Shown here one piece after another: positions 8,415 through 16,172 of a stretch of 64,000 nt of DNA (the stretch's first letter is position 1; the number at the start of each line of letters is the position of its first letter). The translations under genes and the position numbers were made by a program. The notes beneath the pieces are model-generated. The model was not told the DNA's origin and did not search any database. It was given only the letters and a program-made list of their open reading frames with translations. Origin of the DNA: CAZCBX01 sp964497185 (lineage in GTDB: Bacteria; Bdellovibrionota_G; JALEGL01; JAGRMV01); assembly GCA_964497185.1 (NCBI GenBank), contig CAZCBX010000002.1, positions 62,001 through 126,000 on the forward strand, written 5' to 3'.

Positions 8415-8720
8415 AAATGTAGATTAAAGGTTGTTTAATTGTATTTGAGGGATCGAGGGGCCCGAGGGAGCCCGCATTCGCTAGGTCCTCGCTTGCGCTG
8501 CGGAGTCGCTCATGTCGGACTCCCTCGGGCTGGCGCTTTGCCTATGTTGGGGTTGGGGAGAGTGGGATTGACAAACGCCTTTGGCGTTTGTTTCTATATT
8601 TTATTTTGCTTTGAAACGCCTTATGAAGACCAGCCCAAAAAGCTGTTCGAGGAGCTTGTTTGAAACCCACAACAGTTTTGTCAGTAGACTATGAATGGGT
8701 TGCTAGATCGAAAATAGGGG
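8415..8720. other. 306-base intergenic region with inverted repeat
   Basis: No supported gene lies between purM and infA, which converge on it. It holds an 11-base perfect inverted repeat (GCCCGAGGGAG at 8460-8470 and its complement at 8520-8530). Nested inside is a smaller hairpin, GGAGTC/GACTCC at 8502-8522. The left arm starts the unit shared with 3754-3789. The frame 8439-8663 crosses the repeat and looks non-coding. The region could act as a structured 3' end for both flanking genes. Confidence 0.6.
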
Positions 8721-8963
8721 TTAGGAATCTTGATTTAGGCGTGGGTCGCGGCCGCGGTAGGTGATCAAGCCGTGGCTTGGATCGTACGGAGATACGCCCA
8801 CTGTGACGTTGTCACCCAAAATCACGCGAATGTGACGTTTGCGTAGCTTGCCTGCCAACCGTGCATTAAGCTTCATGCCGTTGGGGCCTTCCACCAAGAA
8901 ATGCCCGCCTGCGAGCACTTCGGTTACTTTGCCTTCAATGTATACCAAATCTTCTTTAGCCAA
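8721..8963 (-). CDS. infA: Translation initiation factor IF-1
   Basis: This small S1/OB-fold factor blocks the ribosomal A site during initiation. The 80-residue product MAKEDLVYIEGKV matches IF-1, with GKLRKRHIRVILGDNVTVGVSPYD and GLITYRGR as the diagnostic blocks. The start codon is TTG (8961-8963), preceded by GGAAGG at good distance; a weak start on an initiation factor gene is noteworthy. In many bacteria infA sits beside rpmJ in the spc/alpha region; here it is 31 kb away and alone, while rpmJ remains at 40074. The C-terminal DPRLNQDS extends a little beyond the usual end. Confidence 0.95.
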   Translation of the reverse strand: MAKEDLVYIEGKVTEVLAGGHFLVEGPNGMKLNARLAGKLRKRHIRVILGDNVTVGVSPYDPSHGLITYRGRDPRLNQDS

Positions 8964-9087
8964 ATCGTTTCCTTCCCAAAAGGGGAAAATGACAGCTTCG
9001 AATGGATGATTTCATTTTCATTCGAAATCTTGCTGCATAAAAATTGTGATCATGCAATAATTCAAAAATACATAGAAGGCAAGCAAC

Positions 9088-9777
9088 ATGAGTTCCAAAA
9101 AGAAGAAAGTTTATTTACTATTTCTGCCCCTATGGATGGGTGCGCTTTGTATTTTTGCATATAATATTGGATACAAACGAGGCTTGCAGGATAGCAACAT
9201 GCCATTGAGCAGCCAAGGGTCGCCGCAACCAAAGGACTTAGAAAAAGCAAAAGTGCAGCGACTCACCTTTTTTGATACGCTCCATCAGCCACCACAGATT
9301 CCCCATGAAATGATCGAACCATCCTCCAAATCCGCTCCAAAAAAACAAAAACCCAAAGCGGTCGACACGGTTGAAAATGTTGTAGAGCAACAACTCGCGC
9401 AATCAAACCTTCAAGCTTCAGCGCCACCTAAAACCGAACGCGTGTCGCAAGAAGACGACAAAGAAGTTAAGTTGAAAATTGATAAAAAAGATCATAAAAA
9501 TCAGAAGGTTGCTGTTTATAACAAAGAATATACTTTAGACCAAATGAAGCGTCTGCCGTGGGCCGTTCAGGTGGGTGCGTTTTCGGATGGGGTGCAGGCC
9601 ATCCTGCTTCAAAAAGAATTGCAAAACAAAGGATATCCAGCCTTTACGGCTCAAGGGTCCAACGATTTAACCAAAGTGTTTGTAGGCGGTCAAAGCCAAG
9701 ATCAATCGCACCACCTGAAGAAAGACTTGGAAAACAGTGGCTATTTAAAAACTTTTGTGGTCAAAAGGGCCCCATGA
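9088..9777 (+). CDS. SPOR-domain membrane protein
   Basis: This 229-residue protein has a basic N-terminus (SSKKKKVY), one transmembrane helix at about 8-27, a long hydrophilic Pro/Lys/Gln-rich linker and a C-terminal SPOR domain from about residue 155 (WAVQVGAFSDGVQAILLQKELQ, then TKVFVGG). SPOR domains bind denuded peptidoglycan at the division septum, so this is probably a cell-envelope or division protein of the FtsN/DedD type. Its stop overlaps the pyrF start as ATGA, implying translational coupling. The linker is low complexity, so only the ends are informative. Confidence 0.85.
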   Translation: MSSKKKKVYLLFLPLWMGALCIFAYNIGYKRGLQDSNMPLSSQGSPQPKDLEKAKVQRLTFFDTLHQPPQIPHEMIEPSSKSAPKKQKPKAVDTVENVVEQQLAQSNLQASAPPKTERVSQEDDKEVKLKIDKKDHKNQKVAVYNKEYTLDQMKRLPWAVQVGAFSDGVQAILLQKELQNKGYPAFTAQGSNDLTKVFVGGQSQDQSHHLKKDLENSGYLKTFVVKRAP

Positions 9778-10475
9778 ATTTGGATCAACTCATTGTCGCA
9801 TTGGACCACGTCGATCCCATGCAAAATTACCGGCTTATGGACCAGTTGGCAGGTCATGTTCAGCGGGTGAAAATTGGTTCCATTGCTTTTGGCGCAGAAG
9901 GGCCCAAAGTCCTAAATTACGCACATCAAAAAGGTTTCTCTATTTTTTTGGATCTCAAGTTTTACGACATTCCTCATACGGTGGCCCATGCCGTGGCAGC
10001 CATTGCCAAACAAGTACCCCTCAATATGCTGACCGTGCATGCCTCTGGCGGTGCAAACATGATCCAAGCCGTGCATAAGATCCTTGATGACCTGCCCACC
10101 GATCACAGGCCGCATATATTGGCCGTCACCGTGTTGACCAGCTTTGAAAAACAACCATTGATTGATGTTGGTTATGCCAATAAAAGCATCGAAGCCCATG
10201 CCTTGCATATGGGTCAATTGGCGATCGATGCAGGCGCCGATGGCCTGGTTTGCTCAGCATGGGAAGTGGCCTCGCTGAAAAAGGCCCTTGGAAGCTCCCA
10301 TTTGTATGTGGTGCCCGGTATCCGAATGCCGGACGATGACCCCAACGACCAAAAGCGCGTCACCACTCCCACCCAAGCCATTCAAAATGGCGCCACCCAT
10401 GTGGTGATGGGCCGTTCGATCACCGCTTCAAGTGATCCAATACAAGTGATTAAAAATATAGAGGAAATGCAGTGA
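9774..10475 (+). CDS. pyrF: Orotidine 5'-phosphate decarboxylase
   Basis: Converts OMP to UMP, the last step of pyrimidine nucleotide synthesis. The 233-residue product has the catalytic block FLDLKFYDIPHTV with D60, K62 and D65, preceded by VKIGSIAF, and the phosphate-binding end motifs VVPGIRMPDDDPNDQKRV and GATHVVMGRSIT. This is the short group I enzyme. I start at ATG 9774, which overlaps the stop of the SPOR gene by four bases; the longer open frame upstream only overlaps that gene. The stop in turn overlaps the next gene as GTGA, so three genes are coupled. Confidence 0.96.
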   Translation: MNLDQLIVALDHVDPMQNYRLMDQLAGHVQRVKIGSIAFGAEGPKVLNYAHQKGFSIFLDLKFYDIPHTVAHAVAAIAKQVPLNMLTVHASGGANMIQAVHKILDDLPTDHRPHILAVTVLTSFEKQPLIDVGYANKSIEAHALHMGQLAIDAGADGLVCSAWEVASLKKALGSSHLYVVPGIRMPDDDPNDQKRVTTPTQAIQNGATHVVMGRSITASSDPIQVIKNIEEMQ

Positions 10476-11194
10476 TTCACATTGAAATGGTCTTGACCAA
10501 CAAGCATGCCATGGAGGCTGCCTGGGCAAGTCCTTACACCACCGTAAAATCTTTAATTTTGCGCAAAGACAAGCAAGTGCCCAGCGCTTGGCAGGCCATG
10601 GTACAGGAACGCAATATTTCTGTGCGGCGTGAAAAATTCGATGCGCAACGCCACGACCACACCATTGAAATGAATGTGGTTTGGCGGCTGTACCCAGACT
10701 GCAAACAATGGCGAATAAACCATGCGTCAGCCGACCGAGAACTGGTCATTTTTTTGGATCGATTGCAAGATCCTCAAAATGTCGGCAATATTGTGCGAAC
10801 AGCCTGTTTTTTTGGCGCCAGTGCCGTGGTTATTCCCAAAACGCGCAGTGCCAAAATTGGAGAAACCATGGTTCGTGCTTCGGTGGGTGCGGCCCTGCAA
10901 CTTCCGGTGGTACACTGCACCAACTTGGTTCGTGAGATGAAGAATTTTCAAAATGAAGGCTTCTATTTATGGGGGTTGAGCCCCCATGAATCCGCCATCT
11001 TGGGCGACGAAAAAGCGCCGCCGGCCAAAATTGGCTTAATTATCGGGTCTGAAGGGCAGGGCATGGCCAGTCTTACAGAGAAAACATGCGATCAATTGTT
11101 TCGTTTATCCAAGCATGCAGGGGTTGAAAGTCTCAATGCTTCCAGCGCGGCGGCCATTGCCATTTATGAAACCGCAAATAAGCTGCACCCTTAA
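10472..11194 (+). CDS. SpoU/TrmH-family RNA 2'-O-methyltransferase (RlmB-like)
   Basis: This is a SPOUT-fold SAM-dependent enzyme that methylates ribose 2'-OH in rRNA or tRNA. The 240-residue protein has the three family motifs: LDRLQDPQNVGNIVRTACFFGA (motif 1, catalytic Asn and Arg), LIIGSEGQGM (motif 2) and ESLNASSAAAIAIYE (motif 3). The N-terminal 85 residues resemble the substrate-binding domain of RlmB-type enzymes but are diverged. Start is GTG at 10472, overlapping pyrF by four bases. Whether it modifies G2251 of 23S rRNA like RlmB, or another site, cannot be told from sequence. Confidence 0.9.
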   Translation: MIHIEMVLTNKHAMEAAWASPYTTVKSLILRKDKQVPSAWQAMVQERNISVRREKFDAQRHDHTIEMNVVWRLYPDCKQWRINHASADRELVIFLDRLQDPQNVGNIVRTACFFGASAVVIPKTRSAKIGETMVRASVGAALQLPVVHCTNLVREMKNFQNEGFYLWGLSPHESAILGDEKAPPAKIGLIIGSEGQGMASLTEKTCDQLFRLSKHAGVESLNASSAAAIAIYETANKLHP

Positions 11195-11280
11195 GTCCTT
11201 TTATCATCCTCTTTTTAGCCAGGTCAGCTCTTTTAAAAACGATTTTTTTGATGTTTTTCAATTCATTTGCGACAAAGTAT

Positions 11281-11309
11281 TTGACAGGTTGCGGAAAATA
11301 ACTTAAAAC
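11281..11309 (+). promoter_or_regulatory. Promoter of the tRNA-tuf operon
   Basis: A perfect TTGACA (11281-11286), a 17-base spacer and TAAAAC (11304-11309) lie 77 bases before the first tRNA. The preceding 50 bases contain long A/T runs that could serve as an UP element, as expected for a strong stable-RNA promoter. Confidence 0.6.
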
Positions 11310-11385
11310 TCCACGACTTCTAAAGGTGTATTGGTGCGTTTATGCAAATAAATCATCAATATCTTTGGGAGCGAGATGGGATCAT

Positions 11386-11461
11386 GCTGGCGTAGCTCAA
11401 TTGGTAGAGCAACTGATTTGTAATCAGTAGGTTGCGGGTTCAAGTCCCATCGCCAGCTCCA
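11386..11461 (+). tRNA. tRNA-Thr (anticodon TGT)
   Basis: This 76-base cloverleaf has acceptor GCTGGCG pairing with CGCCAGC, D-arm GTAGCTCAATTGGTAGAGC, anticodon loop TTTGTAA giving anticodon TGT, T-arm GGGTTCAAGTCCC, and CCA encoded at 11459-11461. It is first of the Thr-Tyr-Gly-Thr set upstream of tuf. Confidence 0.97.
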
Positions 11462-11474
11462 CTTTATAATCAAT

Positions 11475-11560
11475 GGTGAGGTGCCTGAGCGGTCAAAAGG
11501 AGCAGACTGTAAATCTGCCGGCGTATGCCTTCGAAGGTTCGAATCCTTCTCTCACCACCA
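11475..11560 (+). tRNA. tRNA-Tyr (anticodon GTA)
   Basis: This 86-base class II tRNA has a long variable arm, anticodon loop CTGTAAA giving GTA, T-arm GGTTCGAATCC, acceptor GGTGAGG pairing with TCTCACC (one G-U) and encoded CCA. A T-run follows. It lies 13 bases after tRNA-Thr(TGT). Confidence 0.96.
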
Positions 11561-11645
11561 TTTTTTGCCTTTTAGGCTAAGAATGAAAAGGGCTCTTTGA
11601 ATAGAGCGCTTTTGGTTAGCGTAAGAGCGCACTTAAGGCTTGATT

Positions 11646-11721
11646 GCGGGGGTAGCTCAATTGGTAGAGCATCAGCCTTCCAAGCTGAGGGTTGCGAGTT
11701 CGAGGCTCGTCCCCCGCTCCA
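11646..11721 (+). tRNA. tRNA-Gly (anticodon TCC)
   Basis: This 76-base cloverleaf has acceptor GCGGGGG pairing with CCCCCGC, anticodon loop CTTCCAA giving TCC, T-arm GAGTTCGAGGCTC and encoded CCA. The 85-base spacer before it contains small hairpins but no gene. Confidence 0.97.
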
Positions 11722-11776
11722 AACTGAAAGTGTGGAGTTAATGGACATGAGCTTCGTTTAAGGCAAACGTACGAAT

Positions 11777-11852
<76 letters not shown>

Positions 11853-11886
11853 CTTTGTCCTTGGTTAACCGTATAAAGTGGACAGC

Positions 11887-11905
11887 GACATGCAAAATGC
11901 ATGTC
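11887..11905 (+). other. Hairpin in the tRNA-tuf spacer
   Basis: GACATGCA-AAA-TGCATGTC is a perfect 8-base stem with a 3-base loop, 52 bases before the tuf ATG. It may mark processing of the tRNA-mRNA transcript. No T-run follows, so it is not an ordinary terminator. Confidence 0.5.
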
Positions 11906-11957
11906 CCATGTGAACATTGTGAATACCCAAAAACTTCTAATGATAGGGAGATAAAAA

Positions 11958-13160
11958 ATGTCTAAAGAAAAGTTCGAAAGAACCAAACCCCATGTCAACG
12001 TCGGGACCATTGGTCACGTTGATCATGGTAAAACCACTCTGACTTCAGCCATCACCACGGTGCTAGCCACCAAAGGTTTTGCTGAAAAAATTGTATACGA
12101 TCAAGTTGCCAAAGCCGATGCGAAATCATTCCGTCGTGATGCAACCAAAATTTTGACTGTAGCATTGTCGCACGTTGAGTATGAATCTGAAACGCGTCAC
12201 TATGCACACATCGACTGTCCTGGTCACGCCGATTACGTAAAAAACATGATCACTGGTGCGGCTCAAATGGATGGTGCGATTCTTGTTGTGAGTGCACCTG
12301 CCGGTCCTATGCCTCAAACCCGCGAGCACATTTTGCTTGCACGTCAGGTAAACGTACCCAGCATCACCGTATTTATGAACAAATGCGACTTGGTGGATGA
12401 CGAAGAATTGTTGGATCTTGTTGAGTTGGAAGTTCGTGAACTTCTTTCAAAATACGATTTCCCCGGTGATGATGTTCCTGTCATCCGTGGTTCAGCCACA
12501 GGCGCAATTGCTGACCCAGAGGGCCCTGGTGCTCAATGCATTTGGGATCTTCTAAAAGCCTTGGATGAAAACATCGCTGAGCCTCAACGTGACCTTGATA
12601 AACCATTCTTGATGCCTGTCGAAGATATCTTCTCCATCGAGGGTCGTGGTACCGTAGTAACTGGTAAAATCGAACAAGGTATCGTAAAAGTTGGTGACGA
12701 AATTGAAATCGTGGGTATCCGCGATACGCAAAAAACCACTGTTACCGGTGTTGAAATGTTTAAAAAGCTGCTTGATAGCGGTGAAGCAGGTGACAACGTT
12801 GGTTTGTTGCTTCGTGGTATCAAACGTGAAGACGTGGAACGAGGCCAAGTGCTTTGTAAGCCAGGTTCAATCACACCACACACCAAATTCAAAGCAACTG
12901 CTTATATTTTGAACAAAGAAGAAGGTGGTCGACACACCCCATTCTTTAAAGGTTACCGTCCGCAGTTTTACTTCCGTACAACCGACGTAACCGGTGACAT
13001 CACCCTTCCTGAAAATGTGGAAATGGTTATGCCTGGTGACAGCGTTGATTTCGAAGTAAACCTAATCAGCGGTATCGCCATGGACAAAGAAGTGCGTTTT
13101 GCAATCCGTGAGGGTGGACGCACCGTTGGTTCAGGCGTAGTTTCTGAAATCATCGAGTAA
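11958..13160 (+). CDS. tuf: Elongation factor Tu with atypical switch I
   Basis: EF-Tu carries aminoacyl-tRNA to the ribosome as a GTP complex. The 400-residue product is near-identical to standard EF-Tu at the N-terminus (G1 GHVDHGKT at 19-26) and has DCPGH (86-90), NKCD (141-144), GRGTVVTG and the C-terminal FAIREGGRTVG. It departs at switch I: the usual E-E-K/R-A-R-G-I-T-I is replaced by a longer SFRRDATKILTVAL segment (57-70), leaving only the Mg-binding Thr (T67). In addition, the conserved Asp of T-D-G-P-M-P-Q-T is Ala (A115). GGGAG precedes the ATG. No other tuf is present between fusA and rpsJ in this window. All three domains are intact, so it is presumably functional. Confidence 0.97.
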   Translation: MSKEKFERTKPHVNVGTIGHVDHGKTTLTSAITTVLATKGFAEKIVYDQVAKADAKSFRRDATKILTVALSHVEYESETRHYAHIDCPGHADYVKNMITGAAQMDGAILVVSAPAGPMPQTREHILLARQVNVPSITVFMNKCDLVDDEELLDLVELEVRELLSKYDFPGDDVPVIRGSATGAIADPEGPGAQCIWDLLKALDENIAEPQRDLDKPFLMPVEDIFSIEGRGTVVTGKIEQGIVKVGDEIEIVGIRDTQKTTVTGVEMFKKLLDSGEAGDNVGLLLRGIKREDVERGQVLCKPGSITPHTKFKATAYILNKEEGGRHTPFFKGYRPQFYFRTTDVTGDITLPENVEMVMPGDSVDFEVNLISGIAMDKEVRFAIREGGRTVGSGVVSEIIE

Positions 13161-13204
13161 AAAAGCTCGAGATTTTTAGCAAACTCCCTATCGAAACAGC
13201 ATGC

Positions 13205-13231
13205 GGCGCTGCCTCATTTTGGGGTAGCGCC
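13205..13231 (+). terminator. Stem-loop between tuf and secE
   Basis: GGCGCTGCC at 13205-13213 pairs with GGTAGCGCC at 13223-13231 (9 base pairs, one G-U). Only a short TCTTT follows, so termination would be partial or Rho-dependent. It may separate tuf expression from secE-nusG. Confidence 0.4.
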
Positions 13232-13284
13232 AAATGCGTCTTTAGTGTATAAGGGCGCACTTACAAAATAAATGAGGTGACACG

Positions 13285-13665
13285 TTGTCAAATGATCGCA
13301 AATGGATTTATTTATCCTACCTGATTGCAACCGCATTGGTGGCATGGGTGCTGCACAAACTTGGTGCCATGGTGCTGGGTATTGTGGGGCTTCCCAATCC
13401 CCGATTGTTGGAAGTGGCCCCTGCAACAGCAGTGGGCGGATGTTTGATCGCCGGCGTTGCGGCTCTTATTTATTTTAGTCGAGACAAAGTTCAAACTTTC
13501 TCTCTAGAGGTGTTGCAAGAGCTTAAAAAAGTAACTTGGCCCCTAAGAAAAACAGCCTACCTCTCTACCGTGGTGGTGCTGGTGTTGGTGATGATTTGTG
13601 CGGTTTTTTTAGGACTGTTCGATGCATTGTCCAACTGGTTTGTGAAAATTGTGCTAAGCGCATAA
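13285..13665 (+). CDS. secE: Preprotein translocase subunit SecE
   Basis: SecE clamps SecY in the SecYEG export channel. This 126-residue form has three predicted membrane helices (about 6-28, 38-56, 92-115) and the conserved amphipathic segment EVLQELKKVTWPLRKTAYLSTVVV before the last helix. The three-helix form is typical of Gammaproteobacteria and relatives rather than the one-helix form of Firmicutes. The start is TTG at 13285 with GAGGTGA in front. nusG follows 34 bases downstream, the standard secE-nusG pair. Confidence 0.93.
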   Translation: MSNDRKWIYLSYLIATALVAWVLHKLGAMVLGIVGLPNPRLLEVAPATAVGGCLIAGVAALIYFSRDKVQTFSLEVLQELKKVTWPLRKTAYLSTVVVLVLVMICAVFLGLFDALSNWFVKIVLSA

Positions 13666-13699
13666 TGCCTTGGCATGGGAATATTTGGAAGCGTACGCG

Positions 13700-14425
13700 A
13701 TGAAAACACTTGAAGAAAAAATGCAAGAAGCGATGAGTCAGCAAGCGGCTGAACCTGAGAAAGCGCCAGCCAATCAGGAACAAACGCAAGCTGAGCAAGT
13801 CGTGGCTGAAGCGCCATCGCCCTCTGAAAACTCTGAGCAACAAGCTCCAGAGCAAGAAGAGGTCGCCGCCAACACGCCATCGGCGCCAACGCATCCAGAT
13901 ATGAAATGGTACATTGTTCACACTTACTCTGGCTATGAGCAAAAAGCCAAGCAGGGTATTTTGGAGAACATGAAAAACAAAAACAAAGAAGAGCTTTTTG
14001 GAGACATCTTAATTCCCACCGAAAATGTCGTGGAAGTCTCTGGCGGTAAGAAAAAAACCCGCGAAAAGAAATTTTTTCCAGGCTATGTTTTTGTACAAAT
14101 GGTTTTAAATCCTGATACTTGGCACATCGTCAATGATTCACCCCGAGTAACAGGTTTTGTGGGCAAAGGTATGATGCCACCTGCGATCCCAGAAAAAGAA
14201 GTCCAGCGACTCACGCAGAATATTTCTGATGGTTCAATGGCAACGAAACTAAAAGTTGAGTTTGATAAAGGTGAAAGCGTTCGCGTTGTGGACGGGCCTT
14301 TCCAAAACTTTAACGGTGTGGTGGATGATGTGAACCCTGACAAAGGCAAGCTTCGAGTCTTGGTCAGTATTTTTGGACGTTCCACCCCTGTGGAACTTGA
14401 TTACGCTCAAGTAGAGAAGAACTAA
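13700..14425 (+). CDS. nusG: Transcription antitermination factor NusG with N-terminal extension
   Basis: NusG binds RNA polymerase, suppresses pausing and links it to Rho or the ribosome. The conserved NGN domain starts at MKWYIVHTYSGYEQKAKQGI (residue 68) and includes FFPGYVFVQM and RVTGFVG; the C-terminal KOW domain includes GESVRVVDGPFQNFNGVV. In front is a 67-residue Glu/Gln/Ala/Pro-rich, probably disordered extension that standard NusG lacks. I chose the ATG at 13700 (GGAAG upstream); a TTG at 13670 would add ten residues. An internal start at the NGN domain is also possible, but I see no strong ribosome site there. Confidence 0.94.
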   Translation: MKTLEEKMQEAMSQQAAEPEKAPANQEQTQAEQVVAEAPSPSENSEQQAPEQEEVAANTPSAPTHPDMKWYIVHTYSGYEQKAKQGILENMKNKNKEELFGDILIPTENVVEVSGGKKKTREKKFFPGYVFVQMVLNPDTWHIVNDSPRVTGFVGKGMMPPAIPEKEVQRLTQNISDGSMATKLKVEFDKGESVRVVDGPFQNFNGVVDDVNPDKGKLRVLVSIFGRSTPVELDYAQVEKN

Positions 14426-14438
14426 GAAAGAAGTCATC

Positions 14439-14864
14439 ATGGCAAAAAAAATTCAAGCATACATAAAGTTACAAATCCCGGCCGGTAAAGCCAATCCCGC
14501 ACCGCCAGTTGGTCCAGCTTTGGGTCAGCATGGTGTCAACATCATGGATTTTTGTAAGGCTTTTAACGCCGAAACCGCACAAACGGGCGACGCGATCGTT
14601 CCAGTTGTCATTACGGTGTTTGATGATCGTAGTTTTACATTTATTAAAAAGACCGAGCCCGCCTCAGCGCTTTTGAAAAAAGCCGCCGGTGTAAAAAAAG
14701 GGTCCGGCGTGCCCAACAAAGACAAAGTTGGCAAAGTGTCTCGTGCACAAATTAAAGAAATTGCAGAAACAAAAATGCCTGATTTGAATGCAGCAAGCAT
14801 CGAAGCAGCCATGAAAATCATTGAAGGCAGCGCCCGCAGCATGGGCCTAGAAGTTGAGGGTTAA
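14439..14864 (+). CDS. rplK: 50S ribosomal protein L11
   Basis: L11 forms the GTPase-associated centre on 23S rRNA. The 141-residue product has the N-terminal PAGKANPAPPVGPALGQHGVNIMDFCKAFN block and the C-terminal rRNA-binding domain with KKGSGVPNKDKVGKVSRAQIKEIAE and GSARSMGLEV. Length is standard. It begins the rplKAJL run 13 bases after nusG and ends four bases before the rplA ATG. Confidence 0.98.
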   Translation: MAKKIQAYIKLQIPAGKANPAPPVGPALGQHGVNIMDFCKAFNAETAQTGDAIVPVVITVFDDRSFTFIKKTEPASALLKKAAGVKKGSGVPNKDKVGKVSRAQIKEIAETKMPDLNAASIEAAMKIIEGSARSMGLEVEG

Positions 14865-14868
14865 AGCC

Positions 14869-15564
14869 ATGGGTAAACACGGTAAAAAATACAATGCATC
14901 TGCAAAAACCATTGATGCAGAAAATAGATACGAACTCAACGAAGCCGTTGAAAAGATTCAAGGTTTTGACAAAGCAAAATTTGACGAAACCATCGACATT
15001 GCTGTTCGCCTGGGCGTAGACCCCAAGCATGCGGATCAAATGGTTCGTGGCGTTTCCATGTTGCCTCACGGCACGGGTAAAACGGTGCGTGTGGTGGTTA
15101 TTGCCAAAGGTGAAAAAGAAGCCGAAGCCAAAGAAGCCGGTGCAGATCACGTGGGCGGCGATGACATCGTTGAAAAAATTCAAGGTGGTTGGTTGGACTT
15201 CGATAAGCTCATCGTAACACCTGACATGATGGCCAAAGTGGGCCGTTTGGGTACCATTTTGGGACCACGCGGTTTAATGCCAAACCCCAAAGCGGGTACT
15301 GTAACCACCGATATTGCCAAAACGGTTGAGCAAGTTAAAGCCGGACGCGTAGAATACCGAGTGGACAAAAACGGCATCGTGCACAGCATTGTTGGTAAAG
15401 CTTCTTTCGATCAAGGTAAATTGGTTGAAAATGTTCAAGCATTGATGGAATCCATCCAGAAAGCCAAACCCGCTTCTGCCAAAGGTACATATGTTCAATC
15501 TGTTACGCTTTCCTCTACCATGGGGCCAGGTGTAGCCATCGATCCAGCATCCATTGCAAAATAA
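14869..15564 (+). CDS. rplA: 50S ribosomal protein L1
   Basis: L1 builds the stalk at the E site and in many bacteria represses its own operon. The 231-residue product starts MGKHGKKY and includes GTGKTVRVVVIAKGEKEAEAKEAGADHVG, LGPRGLMPNPKAGTVT and the C-terminal TMGPGVAIDP. I start at ATG 14869 (GAGGG upstream) rather than the slightly longer frame, since this matches the family. It is adjacent to rplK as usual. Confidence 0.98.
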   Translation: MGKHGKKYNASAKTIDAENRYELNEAVEKIQGFDKAKFDETIDIAVRLGVDPKHADQMVRGVSMLPHGTGKTVRVVVIAKGEKEAEAKEAGADHVGGDDIVEKIQGGWLDFDKLIVTPDMMAKVGRLGTILGPRGLMPNPKAGTVTTDIAKTVEQVKAGRVEYRVDKNGIVHSIVGKASFDQGKLVENVQALMESIQKAKPASAKGTYVQSVTLSSTMGPGVAIDPASIAK

Positions 15565-15577
15565 GGGAGATTTAAGT

Positions 15578-16114
15578 ATGTTACGCAAAAACGTAAAAAA
15601 GAAAGAGGAGTTGGTAGGGGTACTTTCCGACCGCTTCCAAACCGTCAACGCAGCCATCGTCTCTCATTATGCGGGAACCACCGTAGAGCAAATGACCAGT
15701 CTTCGCAATAACTTGCGTGAACATGGTGTAGAGATGCGCATCGTTAAAAACTCTTTGGCCAAACGGGCCATTAAAGACACCGATTTAGAACCCCTAACGG
15801 ACCATTTAACCGGTCCTACGGCCTTGGCTTACTGTGACGATGATCCAGTGGCTTTGGCCAAAGCATTGAATGACTTTGCTGGTGAGAACGAGCAGTTTGT
15901 GATTCAAGCTGGGGTTTTAAGAGGACAATTGCTTGAAAAAGCTCAAGTGGTTGAACTTGCCAAAACGCCAAGCAGAGATGTATTGCTCGGCCGTATGGTG
16001 GGCACGTTGCAAAACCCAATTACAGGTTTTGTATGTGTGACTTCAGGAATTCTTCGAAAACTTGTGTACGCCCTCGACGCAGTTCGAAGAGAAAAAGAAA
16101 AACAAGAGGGATAA
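15578..16114 (+). CDS. rplJ: 50S ribosomal protein L10
   Basis: L10 is the base of the ribosomal stalk that carries L7/L12 dimers. The 178-residue product has the N-terminal rRNA-binding part (KKEELVGVLSDRFQTVNAAIVSHYAG and RIVKNSLAKRAI) and the C-terminal helix for L7/L12 (YALDAVRREKEKQEG). GGGAG lies before ATG 15578. The rplA-rplJ gap is only 13 bases, too short for the classical L10 leader, so autoregulation by that RNA is not evident here. Confidence 0.97.
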   Translation: MLRKNVKKKEELVGVLSDRFQTVNAAIVSHYAGTTVEQMTSLRNNLREHGVEMRIVKNSLAKRAIKDTDLEPLTDHLTGPTALAYCDDDPVALAKALNDFAGENEQFVIQAGVLRGQLLEKAQVVELAKTPSRDVLLGRMVGTLQNPITGFVCVTSGILRKLVYALDAVRREKEKQEG

Positions 16115-16172
16115 TTTTCGTTTCTTTTAGGGGAATGAATGGACAGACAAAACATCATTGGAGGATGTAAAA

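Noticed and set aside
8439..8663. Open frame of 74 codons between purM and infA
   Set aside because: It runs through an inverted repeat, has no ribosome site and its protein looks like translated GC-rich repeat.
13161..13284. tRNA-Trp before secE, common in related gene orders
   Set aside because: The gap holds only a hairpin and the secE ribosome site; no cloverleaf fits.
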